From Mucilaginibacter sp. PAMB04168 (GTDB lineage: Bacteria > Bacteroidota > Bacteroidia > Sphingobacteriales > Sphingobacteriaceae), in the NCBI RefSeq assembly GCF_039634365.2, contig NZ_CP155079.2, positions 2,046,001 to 2,110,000 of the forward strand: DNA of 64,000 bases. Direction: 5' to 3'. Made by a program: the position numbers and the translations under genes. This document shows, in pieces, positions 40,537 to 49,982 of the stretch (the first letter of the stretch is position 1; every line of letters begins with the position of its first letter). The notes beneath the pieces were generated by a model, which saw only the letters and a list, made by a program, of their open reading frames with translations, ran no database searches and was not told the origin of the DNA.

Positions 40537-42177
40537 ATGAGGCGTATTGCACTTTGCATAGCTTTTATGGTAATTGCTTTTAAAATTGTTTGGGCAAGCG
40601 GTAACGATAAGCTTTTAACACAATTGAATAGCGTAATTGAACAAAAGGCGCAATATGATACCGGCAAGCTAAAAAGGATTTCTGCTTACCAGAAAGAACT
40701 TGCCAACGCAAACGATTTAACAGGTCAATACAACATCTGTTTAAGCCTGTATAATGAGTTTAAGGCTTTTAATTATAATAAGGCATTTTTTTATTCGCGA
40801 AAGTTGCAACAATTAGGACAGCAACTTAAAGAGCCTTCCAAAATATCGTATGGCAAAATAAAGATGGGCTTCACCATGCTTTCATCGGGCATGTTTAAGG
40901 AGGCCTTTGATGTGCTACGAACAGTTAACGTAAAACTGCTGCCCGATACAGTAAGGATGGAATATTACCTGCTAACCGCCCGTACTTATTACGATTTGGC
41001 CGATTATGATAAGGACGAGTATTTTACCGCAAATTATAACCAGTTGGCTGGTAAATACATCGATTCTGCTTCCAGGTTCTGTAGTCCGGATTCCTATTCA
41101 TTTTTGTATTACCACGGACTAAAGTATTTAAAAGCAGGTAATTTTGAATTTGCTATTAACAATTTAAGCCGGCTTATTGCTAATCATAAACTGACTAACC
41201 ACGAGGTAGCCGTAACTGCATCAACACTAAGCGACGTTTACATACAAACCGGCAAGCCCGATTTGGCCGTAGCGTTACTTGTTAAGGCAGCAATTGCTGA
41301 TATCAAGACATCAACCAAAGAGACGGCCGCCATGGTAACCCTGGCGCAGTTGCTACATAAACAAGGGGAGGTGAAGAAGGCCTACTTTTATATAAAACAA
41401 GCCTTGGACGATGCTACCTATTATGGTGCCAGGCAGCGAAAAATACAGGTTACTGCTATCTTGCCGGTTATAGCCGGCGAGCGTATCAATACCGAAGAAG
41501 AGCAGAAGCAATTGCTGTTCTTATATGCAGCTTTGTTAACCGTTTTATCCGTTATAATTGTGGTGTTCGCGTTTATCATTAGCAAACAACTCAAAAAGCT
41601 TAAAGCTGCCGATAAAATTATCATGGAGGCCAACCGGGAGCTTCAGCATACCATAGATCAGCTCGATCTTACCAACCATACCCTAAAGCAGACTATACTT
41701 AAACTTGATGAAGCTAACCATATTAAAGAAGAATATATTGGCTATTATTTCAACATCATAGCCGATTATATTGATAAGCTGGATAAGTTTAAAAGATCGG
41801 TAGAGAACAAGTTGCTTACCAAGAAATTTGAAGACATACGTGTACTTGTCAACAATATAAACCTGCGTAAAGAACGCGAAGAGCTTTTTGTGAATTTCGA
41901 TAAAGCTTTTTTAAAAATCTATCCAAATTTTGTAAAAGAGTTTAACTCTTACTTTAGCGAAGAAAACCAGGTGAAACTTAATAATGGCCAATTGCTTAAC
42001 ACGGATCTCCGCATTTTTGCACTTATTCGTTTAGGGATTAATGATACCGAAAAGATAGCCCGCATTTTAGAGTATTCACTCAATACCATATACAATTACA
42101 AAGCTCGTATTAAAGGCAGATCGACATTACCCAACGATGATTTCGAACATGCAATTATGGCTATAAATGCTATATGA
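40537..42177 (+). CDS. SusR-like membrane-bound transcriptional regulator (TPR, DUF6377/LuxR-type C-terminus)
   Basis: 546 aa. An N-terminal hydrophobic export segment (about 3-21), a TPR-rich periplasmic region (about 30-310), a membrane helix (about 328-350, YAALLTVLSVIIVVFAFII), a coiled coil (about 352-400) and a C-terminal cytoplasmic part. That part ends in a LuxR-like helix-turn-helix: LRIFALIRLGINDTEKIARIL then YSLNTIYNYKARIKGRS. This is the layout of SusR, which senses maltose in the periplasm and activates the starch genes of Bacteroides. Here it heads a SusC, SusD and GH97 set and is divergent from GH87, so it probably activates both sides in response to a nigero- or malto-oligosaccharide. 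The ligand is inferred. Confidence 0.85.
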   Translation: MRRIALCIAFMVIAFKIVWASGNDKLLTQLNSVIEQKAQYDTGKLKRISAYQKELANANDLTGQYNICLSLYNEFKAFNYNKAFFYSRKLQQLGQQLKEPSKISYGKIKMGFTMLSSGMFKEAFDVLRTVNVKLLPDTVRMEYYLLTARTYYDLADYDKDEYFTANYNQLAGKYIDSASRFCSPDSYSFLYYHGLKYLKAGNFEFAINNLSRLIANHKLTNHEVAVTASTLSDVYIQTGKPDLAVALLVKAAIADIKTSTKETAAMVTLAQLLHKQGEVKKAYFYIKQALDDATYYGARQRKIQVTAILPVIAGERINTEEEQKQLLFLYAALLTVLSVIIVVFAFIISKQLKKLKAADKIIMEANRELQHTIDQLDLTNHTLKQTILKLDEANHIKEEYIGYYFNIIADYIDKLDKFKRSVENKLLTKKFEDIRVLVNNINLRKEREELFVNFDKAFLKIYPNFVKEFNSYFSEENQVKLNNGQLLNTDLRIFALIRLGINDTEKIARILEYSLNTIYNYKARIKGRSTLPNDDFEHAIMAINAI

Positions 42178-42380
42178 CGTAATGGTGCGGTAGTTTTTTA
42201 GGTTACATTTCATTTATATTCCGTAATGTTAGTTCTTGTTTTAAGTGTCTCTTTATTAGCGGTTTATGATATGTAATTAGCTAAAAGCGTTTATATTTTT
42301 ATTTTGAGATTTGCTTACCCCAAGTTAATGCTGTCTCTTTGAATATCGTTACGGCGTGCTTTACCATGCTGCCGCTAACT

Positions 42381-42580
42381 TTAGCCAATTTTATATAAAC
42401 CTATAAATTAACCGAATTTATGATGTTAAAGTTCAGGGCTCATTTGACGTCTTGAGAAGCCTCGTACTGCGCTGTTTTAGGCACCACAAAGTTTGCCGCT
42501 GCGCATGTTTGATGTGATCGCATGTAAACGGAATGACCGATGGGTATACGACCAGTTAGCCAATTTATTAAACCTATAAA
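42381..42580 (+). repeat. Direct repeat of a translation-initiation leader
   Basis: TTAGCCAATTT followed by AAACCTATAAA occurs at 42381-42407 and again at 42556-42580. The two differ only by a 2-bp indel in the AT-rich middle. Each copy is followed within 8-12 bases by GAATT(T) and an ATG. The second ATG starts SusC4; the first opens an 11-residue ORF ending at 42455. It looks like a duplicated start region. Confidence 0.7.
42420..42455 (+). other. Short leader ORF (11 residues) upstream of SusC4
   Basis: ATG ATG at 42420-42425 opens an ORF encoding MMLKFRAHLTS and a TGA stop. Its initiation region is nearly the same as that of SusC4. It could be a leader peptide or a decoy start site that affects SusC4 expression; it could also be a relic. 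Confidence 0.35.
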
Positions 42581-42588
42581 CAAGAATT

Positions 42589-45500
42589 ATGTATAAAAAA
42601 CTGTTACTAAAAAATGTAATGCTTTGCTTTTTCCTGCTGCTATCACACCTGGTGCTGGCACAGAGCATTACAGTAACCGGTAAGGTTACTGATGAAAAAG
42701 GGAACCCGCTTCCGGGCGTTACTATAGCCCTGAGGGGGTCCTCAAAAGGCACAAATTCTGATGCGGGCGGTAATTACTCTATTAGCGCCGGCAGCAATGA
42801 TGTGCTGGTATTTACAACCGTTGGATTTAATAAAAAAGAAGAAACGATTGGTAGCCGCGCATTAATCAATGTGCAGATGAAGGAAGACCAGAGAATGCTT
42901 AGTGATGTGGTTGTAGTAGGCTACGGCACCCAGCGCCGCCGCGATTTAACAGGTTCGGTAGGTTCAGTAAAGGGCGATGTCTTTAAAAACCAGCCCATTA
43001 CTAACCCAACAGAGGCTTTGCAAGGGCGTGTAGCTGGTGTTGATATCATTAAAAGTTCCGGCGCACCTGACGCTACTCCAACTATTATTATACGCGGTCT
43101 GGCTTCTTTAAATCAGCCAAACCCGCTTTACATTGTAGATGGCGTACGCGTACCCGATGGTAACAACATTAACCCGCAGGATATTGCTACCATAGATGTG
43201 CTGAAAGATGCTAGCTCGGCTGCTATTTATGGCGCTGCGGCTGCGGGCGGCGTAATAGTAATTACTACCAAAAAAGGGGCTGGTGTCGGCACAACGCCAA
43301 CTATCAATTTTAACGCCCGGTATGGTGTAACTCAGCCTAAGTTGATCAAGCTACTGAATAAAAATGATTTTATCCGCCTGGAAAATATCATCAACCCGTC
43401 GTATTTCCAAAATACGGATGGTACAGCCAAAGGAGGCATAGATACTTTGGCCGATACCGATTGGGCCAAAGCATTGTACCGTAATGCTTATGAGCAAAAC
43501 TATAACTTATCTGTAGCGGGCTCTTCCCCTGTGGTTAATTACTTGTTTTCGGGCTTTTATAACTCCCAAAAGGGTATCTATATAAAAAATTACTCAAACA
43601 TTGGCGGCGCCCGCATAAATACCGATTATAAGCTAAGTAAATGGCTTAAAATCGGAGAGCAGCTTGCCGTATCGCAACGCAGAACCTCGCCGCCGGTAGG
43701 AAGCGAAGCGCAGTTGCACAATGCGCCGTTCCGTACCTTACCGGTTATACCCATAATGGATCGCTTTGGTAAATACGGCGTTGTGCCTAACGGTTATGGT
43801 CAGCTATCGCAGTTTGCCGGTACCAACCCGGTTGGCTCAGCTAATTACGCCAACGCACAAAACGCCCGGAATAACCTGCAATCAAACGTATACGCCGACA
43901 TTACACTTCCGTATGGCTTTAATATTAGAGCTAATTTTAGTTACAATTACTACCTCGAAAATCAGGACTATTTTCAGGATGCGTTCACCATCGGTAAAAT
44001 ATCTGTAGGTAGTAATTCGCTGAACAAGTATTTTATAGAAAGTTCGCAGTTTCTAAGCAACTATGTTTTAAGCTGGAACCATAGCTATGGTAAGCACAAT
44101 ATAAACGCCATTGCAGGTTATGAGCAAATACAAAATAAGTATAATAACCTCAACGCTTCTGAAACCGCTATTGGCCTGCCCGGTTATTCATTCATTCAAA
44201 CCTCAAATTCTAACTTATCTATTTCAGGCAAAAATGATCCGAACGGATTGATCAAATCAAAATTTGCCAGGTTAAACTATAACTTCAACAGCCGGTATTA
44301 CCTGTCTGGTTCTGTACGCCAGGATGCCAATTTTGTAGTGTTTGGTCCTAACAAGCAAAAAGGCGTGTTCCCAGCCGCATCAGCGGGATGGAATATTAGT
44401 GAAGAGCCGTTCTTTAAGAAATTGCTGCCGGCGTTTACTACATTAAAGCTGCGTGGCAGTTACGGTGAGTTAGGTAATAGTAACATTGGTCCTTACTTAT
44501 TCAATTCATCTTATCAGCAGTTTCAGGCTACGAATGGTATAGCCTCAGGTGGTCAGAATTTCTCGCCAAATGGTCCGTTCACCATCGCCAATTCTATTAA
44601 TGCCATACCCAATCCCTCCCTGCATTGGGAAACCATCCGGGAAACTAACCTGGGCATAGATGGTGAGTTGTTAAGCGGCCGCTTATATTTTACGGCAGAG
44701 GTGTATAACAAGAACACGGTTGACATGCTTTATAATATTAAGTTACCGCTGAGTACCGGTTTTACAGCTCCATACATAGCTAACATTGGTAAAGTAAATA
44801 GCAAGGGTATCGATTTGATGGTAGGTTACCGTAGTAGTGGCAACAGTGCTTTTGGATATGATGTTAGTGCTACAGCAGGTTTTAACCGCAACAAGGTAAC
44901 CAGTTTATCAGGCCTGGCTACAGATGCTATTTACGATGGCTATAATTATTACAGCGTTGGAGATGCCGGCTTTAACATGATGCCTAATCAAACGCTTACT
45001 ATTACGCAGGCAGGTTCGCCTTTTGGTTCATTTTACGGGTATAAAGTGCTGGGTATTTTTCAAACAGATGCCGAAGCTGCGGTGCAAAAAGCTGGTGCCG
45101 GCTTAGCCCGTGCAGGCGATCTGCACTTTGAGGACGTGAACAAAGATGGCGTTATTAACGATGCCGACCGCCAAATCATTGGCAACCCTAACCCAAAACT
45201 GGTTTATGGTATTAACGCCCGCTTTAATTTTAAAGGTTTCGACGCCGCTTTGTTATTTAACGGTGTGGCCGGCGTTGATATATTTAACGGGGTAAAGGCT
45301 TATGAGCAATATCCATTTTCTGACGGTAACACCACCAGCCAGGTATTTGGTAACTCTTTCTTAGGCAACAATGGGGTAACCGATCAGCCTCGTCTGGGTA
45401 TTAAAAATGCCGATGGTTCCTTCACCTTAGATCCTAATAAAAATTTCACTTCAGTTAACAGCTACTTTGTAGAGAGCGGTAGCTACCTAAAATTGAAGAA

Positions 45501-45741
45501 TCTGCAAATTGGCTATACTTTTTCGAGTGCTTTGCTTCAAAAAGCAAAAGTTAAAAATGCAAGGGTGTTTATTATGGGTAACAACCTGTTCACCATCACT
45601 AAATACTCGGGTTTAGACCCAGAGTTGGGCAGTGCTGCGTCGGCACAGGGATACTCTGGTGTAACCACGCGCGGTGTAGATGCCGTTTCGCAATATCCGC
45701 AAACACGCATTTACTCGGCAGGTATAGATATCAACTTTTAA
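42589..45741 (+). CDS. SusC-type TonB-dependent transporter 4 (alpha-glucan locus)
   Basis: 1050 aa. Signal peptide to about residue 25 (VLA-Q), CarboxypepD_reg-like domain (about 27-98), DVVVVGYGTQRRRD at 106-119, plug (about 120-230, with YIVDGVRVPDGNNINPQDIATIDVLKDASSAAIYGAAAAGGVIVITT-like stretches) and barrel ending in a C-terminal aromatic strand (SAGIDINF). It should import alpha-glucan oligosaccharides together with SusD4, 25 bp downstream. Control is probably by the SusR-like protein immediately upstream. Confidence 0.96.
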   Translation: MYKKLLLKNVMLCFFLLLSHLVLAQSITVTGKVTDEKGNPLPGVTIALRGSSKGTNSDAGGNYSISAGSNDVLVFTTVGFNKKEETIGSRALINVQMKEDQRMLSDVVVVGYGTQRRRDLTGSVGSVKGDVFKNQPITNPTEALQGRVAGVDIIKSSGAPDATPTIIIRGLASLNQPNPLYIVDGVRVPDGNNINPQDIATIDVLKDASSAAIYGAAAAGGVIVITTKKGAGVGTTPTINFNARYGVTQPKLIKLLNKNDFIRLENIINPSYFQNTDGTAKGGIDTLADTDWAKALYRNAYEQNYNLSVAGSSPVVNYLFSGFYNSQKGIYIKNYSNIGGARINTDYKLSKWLKIGEQLAVSQRRTSPPVGSEAQLHNAPFRTLPVIPIMDRFGKYGVVPNGYGQLSQFAGTNPVGSANYANAQNARNNLQSNVYADITLPYGFNIRANFSYNYYLENQDYFQDAFTIGKISVGSNSLNKYFIESSQFLSNYVLSWNHSYGKHNINAIAGYEQIQNKYNNLNASETAIGLPGYSFIQTSNSNLSISGKNDPNGLIKSKFARLNYNFNSRYYLSGSVRQDANFVVFGPNKQKGVFPAASAGWNISEEPFFKKLLPAFTTLKLRGSYGELGNSNIGPYLFNSSYQQFQATNGIASGGQNFSPNGPFTIANSINAIPNPSLHWETIRETNLGIDGELLSGRLYFTAEVYNKNTVDMLYNIKLPLSTGFTAPYIANIGKVNSKGIDLMVGYRSSGNSAFGYDVSATAGFNRNKVTSLSGLATDAIYDGYNYYSVGDAGFNMMPNQTLTITQAGSPFGSFYGYKVLGIFQTDAEAAVQKAGAGLARAGDLHFEDVNKDGVINDADRQIIGNPNPKLVYGINARFNFKGFDAALLFNGVAGVDIFNGVKAYEQYPFSDGNTTSQVFGNSFLGNNGVTDQPRLGIKNADGSFTLDPNKNFTSVNSYFVESGSYLKLKNLQIGYTFSSALLQKAKVKNARVFIMGNNLFTITKYSGLDPELGSAASAQGYSGVTTRGVDAVSQYPQTRIYSAGIDINF

Positions 45742-45766
45742 TCATCGCTAATAAAAGCTAAATCAA

Positions 45767-47593
45767 ATGTCTAAAAAATTATATATAACCTCAATGCTGG
45801 CCTTAGCAATGCTTGCCGGCTGCAAAAAGGATGTGGATACAACCAGTGATCCTTCGCTATACTCAACCAGTAATTATCCAACTACGCTGAACGATCTGCA
45901 GAGTACTTTGGCACCTTGTTATTCTATTTTGCGCGACCAGAACTTACTAGGTTTCAATTTAATACCTAAGGCGTTGTCAAATGCTACGCACACGGCAAAT
46001 TCGGCCTATAATGGCGATGCATCCTGGAACGAAATGGCCAATACTAATTTAAGTGTCACCAATTCTTACTCGAGCGGTGCTTACACCTCATATTTTGTTG
46101 GTGTAAAAAACTGTAATGTTGTTTTAGCCGCTGCCGATTTGTATTTAAGCAAATTTGCAAAAGGCGAAGAAAAAACTGCGGTAGATCTAATACGCGGTCA
46201 GGCTTACTTTTTAAGAGCTTATTACTACTTCCAGCTGGAGTGTTTGTTTGGCGAAAGCTATATCACCACAGCCGGAGGCGGCGATAAAATGGGCATGCCG
46301 ATTTACAATGGTGTGCCTACAGATTTAGCCAGCACTCAGGTTTCCCGTTCAACAGTGCGTCAAACCTGGGATTTTATAGAAAACGATTTAAAACAGGCAG
46401 CAACCTTACTAAAAGGTAAGGTTTGGAGCGGAGACGAAAGGGGTAGGGTAACTGAGTGGGCGGCAAAGGGCTTACTGGGCAAGGCCTACGTATTTACACA
46501 AGACTGGGCAAATGCCCGTAATACTTTGCTGGATGTGATACAAAACAGTGGCAAAACCCTAATGCCTTTTGCTAAATATGCCGACGCATTTGACGGTAAC
46601 AGTGCCAACGAATTTAATGAGGAATCATTATTTGAATTGAACGTTGATCCCGATGCGCGCGGCAATGACTATGGTATCTATGGCGGAAAAGCCTACAACT
46701 CTACAACTATTAATGGTCTTATCTGGCCAGCGTGGGCATTAGGGAGTGACGGGACTGAAGGTGGTGCACAGCCCCTGGGTTATGGAAACGAGGTTGTGCA
46801 TGACAAAAACATTCTGCGTTTTGGTTATAATATAGGTACTTATAATCTCGTAGCTAATCCAGCATTTAGCGGTACGCCTACACAAAATAACCCGCGCCTC
46901 ATCATGGATCCGGTTTATCGCGCGAAAGCTTTGCAGGTTCGCGCTGCCAAAACAGCCGATCCTCGCTTGTTTGTTAATACCGTACAACCTTGGATTGACC
47001 AGGTCAAACCCGACGGCGTAACCGTTTACCCGGCTTCAAAACCTAATTTTTATGCCGGTCAGGCAAATACTTATGGTTTCAGTTTCCGCAAATATTCGCC
47101 CGTTAATTATAATGTGAACGATCCTTCGCCCTTGAAAGCTGGGGCTAATGGTCCGGCTGATGCATGGAATCAGTATCTGTTGCGCATGGCCGATGTTTAC
47201 TTGTTGTATGCTGAAGCTTGTAAAGGGGCAGGTGATAACGGCACCGCGCTGGAGTATATTAACCGCGTTAAACGCCGCGCTTACAATCTGCCTTTAACGG
47301 CACCGTCGGCTGTTGATTATACTTCGTTGAGCAGCACTACATCTGCCATAGGTGACCCGGTGCTGGGCAACAACCCATTGTATTACGAGCGTTGGGCAGA
47401 GCTGTTTAATGAAGGCGGCTGGTGGTACGACGTGTGCCGCTGGACAATAGGAGCATCTGAAGCTGCATATTTTGGCACGGCATTAAATCTTACCGGTGCA
47501 ATTCAATGGAACGATAGCAAATCATACACCTGGCCTATACCGCTGGCCGAGATTAACAGCAATAGTAAAATCAAGCAAAATCCGGGATATTGA
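45767..47593 (+). CDS. SusD/RagB-type lipoprotein 4 (alpha-glucan locus)
   Basis: 608 aa with lipobox ending at Cys19 (LAGC-KK). SusD features: RGQAYFLRAYYYFQLECLFGESYIT near residue 148, LLRMADVYLLYAEACKGAG near 470, YYERWAELFNEGGWWYDVCRW near 545, ending in KIKQNPGY. It is the glycan-binding lid of SusC4. A hairpin follows 7 bp after the stop and separates it from the GH97 gene, which may keep the SusC/SusD transcript more abundant than the enzyme part. Confidence 0.95.
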   Translation: MSKKLYITSMLALAMLAGCKKDVDTTSDPSLYSTSNYPTTLNDLQSTLAPCYSILRDQNLLGFNLIPKALSNATHTANSAYNGDASWNEMANTNLSVTNSYSSGAYTSYFVGVKNCNVVLAAADLYLSKFAKGEEKTAVDLIRGQAYFLRAYYYFQLECLFGESYITTAGGGDKMGMPIYNGVPTDLASTQVSRSTVRQTWDFIENDLKQAATLLKGKVWSGDERGRVTEWAAKGLLGKAYVFTQDWANARNTLLDVIQNSGKTLMPFAKYADAFDGNSANEFNEESLFELNVDPDARGNDYGIYGGKAYNSTTINGLIWPAWALGSDGTEGGAQPLGYGNEVVHDKNILRFGYNIGTYNLVANPAFSGTPTQNNPRLIMDPVYRAKALQVRAAKTADPRLFVNTVQPWIDQVKPDGVTVYPASKPNFYAGQANTYGFSFRKYSPVNYNVNDPSPLKAGANGPADAWNQYLLRMADVYLLYAEACKGAGDNGTALEYINRVKRRAYNLPLTAPSAVDYTSLSSTTSAIGDPVLGNNPLYYERWAELFNEGGWWYDVCRWTIGASEAAYFGTALNLTGAIQWNDSKSYTWPIPLAEINSNSKIKQNPGY

Positions 47594-47599
47594 TGGCGC

Positions 47600-47627
47600 A
47601 GTGCGGGGCATATTACTGCCCTGCACT
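47600..47627 (+). terminator. Intercistronic hairpin (terminator-like, no T run) after SusD4
   Basis: AGTGCGGGGCA (47600-47610) pairs with TGCCCTGCACT (47617-47627), an 11-bp stem with one G-T pair and a 6-base loop. It is followed by AACCTAGG, not T, so it is more likely an attenuating or 3'-end-protecting structure than a full terminator. Confidence 0.6.
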
Positions 47628-47738
47628 AACCTAGGTGAGCTACATGCGCTGGCTCTGGATATGCAGCTTAACAGCATGCTGCTGATACATGTGCAGGCAG
47701 GCAGCCAAGCGGATTAATTTTATAACCAATTACTACTA

Positions 47739-49838
47739 ATGAAGAAATTATTTGCCTGTTTATTGGGTTGGGTGGCCATAAGCCAGGTATATGCCCAGCC
47801 CGATAAAAGCATTAGTGCCAGTCTTGGCAAGGTTAAAGTTCAATTTATACTTGAAGAAGGAGGCAAACCAGCCTACACGGTTACTTACGGCGCAAAACCG
47901 GTGATCAATAAATCTAATTTAGGGTTTGCATTGGCCGATGATAGCACATTTTATACGGGTTTTAAACTGCTGAGTACCAATTACGAACAGGTGGACGAAA
48001 GTTGGGCGCCTGTTTGGGGTGAGGTAAACAGCATCCGGAATCATTATCAGCAAGTAACAGTTCACCTACAGCAAGAGGGCGGGAAGCAACGCCTGCTTAA
48101 TGTTGTTTTTAGAGTATTTGAAGATGGTATTGGGTTCAGGTACGAATTTCCAAAGCAGGCAAACCTAAACTACTTTATTGTTACGCAAGAGAAGACCGAG
48201 TTTGCCCTGGCATCCGATGCGAAAGCATTTTGGATCCCTGGTGATTACGACTCCAATGAGTACGCTTATTCTACCACGAAAGTAAGTGAGATAGACAACC
48301 AAAAGATAGTGGGTGCGTCAGGCGATATTGCGGTACGTTTGGCTCCTGACAGGTACTCGGTACAAACACCGCTTATGCTAAAAAGCGATAACGGTTTGTA
48401 CATCAACATCCATGAAGCAGCACTGCGTAACTATTCAAGTATGCAGTTGCATGTTGATAGAAGCCAGTTTAAGCTAAAAAGTAGCCTGGTGCCCGATGCC
48501 GTAGGCAATATGGCTTATCTGCATGCACCTTTCCATACGCCATGGCGTACCGTTATTGTGAGCGATAAGGCCGCGGATATTTTATCGTCTAAAATGATAC
48601 TGAACCTTAATGACCCTTCAAAGGTTGAGAATACCTCATGGATAAAACCTATGAAATTTGTGGGGGTGTGGTGGGAAATGCAGATTGGTAAAAGCACCTG
48701 GAGTTATGCCCAAAGCATGAACGATGTTGATGCCAATGGCAAACTTATTCCAAGCGGCTTGCATGGCGCTAACACGGCCAACGTAAAACGCTATATTGAT
48801 TTTGCAGCCAGGCATGGCATACCAGGTGTACTGGTTGAAGGTTGGAATACGGGTTGGGAAGATTGGTTTGGAAATTGGAAAGAGGACGTTTTTGACTTTG
48901 TTACCCCTTACCCGGATTTTGATGTGGCCGCGTTAACCAGTTATGCCAGGGCGAAGGGCGTAAGCATCATTATGCATAACGAAACTTCGGGATCGGCTAC
49001 CAATTATGAGCGTCAGTTAGACACTGCATACCGGTTTATGAACGAACATAGCTATCCAGCTGTTAAAACAGGCTATGTAGGCAAAATCATTCCACGCGGA
49101 GAGCATCATGATGGGCAATGGATGGTAAATCACTATGCGCGGGTAGCGCAAAAAGCAGCCGAGCATCATGTGATGTTAGATGCCCATGAACCTGTAAGAC
49201 CAACCGGCTTACAACGCACCTATCCAAACTGGATGGCAAGTGAGGCTGGCCGTGGTAATGAGTACAATGCGTTTAGCGAAGGTAACTTACCCGAACATGA
49301 AACCATTTTACCGTTTACGCGCTTAATGGGCGGCCCAATGGACTATACGCCCGGGATATTTAAACTAATAGGTTATACCACCGTACCTAATAGGCAGGTG
49401 CATACTACACTGGCTAAGCAACTGGCTTTGTACGTAACCATGTACAGTCCGCTGCAAATGGTTGCCGATTTGCCCGAGAATTATGATAAGTATCCTGATG
49501 CCTTTCAATTTATTAAAGATGTAGCCGTAGATTGGGATGATACTTACATACTGGAAGCCGAACCCGGCGATTACCTTACCATTGCGCGTAAGGCAAAAGG
49601 TACAAACGAGTGGTTTATAGGAGGCATTACTGATGAGCACTCCCGTACAGCAAATTTTAAATTGAATTTTCTTCCTCAAGGCCGAACATTCGAGGCAACA
49701 ATTTACGAAGATGGCAGGACAGCTAGTTTCGATAAAAATCCTGAAAGCTACGCTGTTCGAAAGATCAAAGTAACTTCAAAAACAGTATTACAATTAAAGA
49801 TTGCCCCTGGTGGTGGATTTGCATTAAGTATCAATTAA
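47739..49838 (+). CDS. GH97 inverting alpha-glucosidase (SusB type)
   Basis: 699 aa, signal peptide to about residue 19 (VYA-Q). N-terminal beta-sandwich (about 25-280), TIM barrel (about 290-590), C-terminal beta domain. The three glutamates of inverting GH97 are present: Glu415 (HNETSG), Glu484 (AHEPVRPTG) and Glu508 (GRGNEY). Their spacing of 69 and 24 equals that of Glu439, Glu508 and Glu532 in Bacteroides SusB. The retaining alpha-galactosidase branch has an aspartate nucleophile near the VKTGYVG stretch, and none is here. It should release glucose from alpha-glucan oligosaccharides in the periplasm. With no GH13 amylase nearby and a GH87 instead, alpha-1,3-linked substrates are plausible. 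Confidence 0.95.
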   Translation: MKKLFACLLGWVAISQVYAQPDKSISASLGKVKVQFILEEGGKPAYTVTYGAKPVINKSNLGFALADDSTFYTGFKLLSTNYEQVDESWAPVWGEVNSIRNHYQQVTVHLQQEGGKQRLLNVVFRVFEDGIGFRYEFPKQANLNYFIVTQEKTEFALASDAKAFWIPGDYDSNEYAYSTTKVSEIDNQKIVGASGDIAVRLAPDRYSVQTPLMLKSDNGLYINIHEAALRNYSSMQLHVDRSQFKLKSSLVPDAVGNMAYLHAPFHTPWRTVIVSDKAADILSSKMILNLNDPSKVENTSWIKPMKFVGVWWEMQIGKSTWSYAQSMNDVDANGKLIPSGLHGANTANVKRYIDFAARHGIPGVLVEGWNTGWEDWFGNWKEDVFDFVTPYPDFDVAALTSYARAKGVSIIMHNETSGSATNYERQLDTAYRFMNEHSYPAVKTGYVGKIIPRGEHHDGQWMVNHYARVAQKAAEHHVMLDAHEPVRPTGLQRTYPNWMASEAGRGNEYNAFSEGNLPEHETILPFTRLMGGPMDYTPGIFKLIGYTTVPNRQVHTTLAKQLALYVTMYSPLQMVADLPENYDKYPDAFQFIKDVAVDWDDTYILEAEPGDYLTIARKAKGTNEWFIGGITDEHSRTANFKLNFLPQGRTFEATIYEDGRTASFDKNPESYAVRKIKVTSKTVLQLKIAPGGGFALSIN

Positions 49839-49844
49839 GGTAAT

Positions 49845-49911
49845 AAGTGCCTTCATTTTGGTTCAAAAAACCGATATAAACGTTTTTTTTGCTTCCAAAA
49901 TGAAGGCACTT
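49845..49911. terminator. Large inverted repeat, probable bidirectional terminator between convergent genes
   Basis: AAGTGCCTTCATTTTGG (49845-49861) is perfectly complementary to CCAAAATGAAGGCACTT (49895-49911), 17 bp. Inside the 33-base loop AAAAAAC and GTTTTTT can pair as well. It lies 7 bases after the GH97 stop and before the 3' end of the convergent CHU_C gene. The A- and T-tracts sit inside the loop rather than after the stem, which is unusual for a simple terminator. Confidence 0.7.
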
Positions 49912-49982
49912 GCTTTTCCATTCATGTGGATCATTTAGAAATTGTGCTATTGCCAAGCTGTATGAATGGTATCAGGAGTTTA

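Larger units (their letters stand above)
42178..42588. other. 411-bp intergenic region with duplicated leader before SusC4
   Basis: A possible -7 element (AGATTTGC, 42308-42315) is followed by a first leader (42381-42419) and a 12-codon-long ORF (42420-42455). About 100 bp of mixed sequence follow, then a second copy of the leader (42556-42580) directly before the SusC4 start. No gene longer than the short ORF is supported. Confidence 0.5.

Noticed and set aside
47739..49838. GH97 as a retaining alpha-galactosidase that would belong to a galactan locus.
   Set aside because: The three SusB-type glutamates are present with exact spacing and the aspartate nucleophile of the retaining branch is absent.
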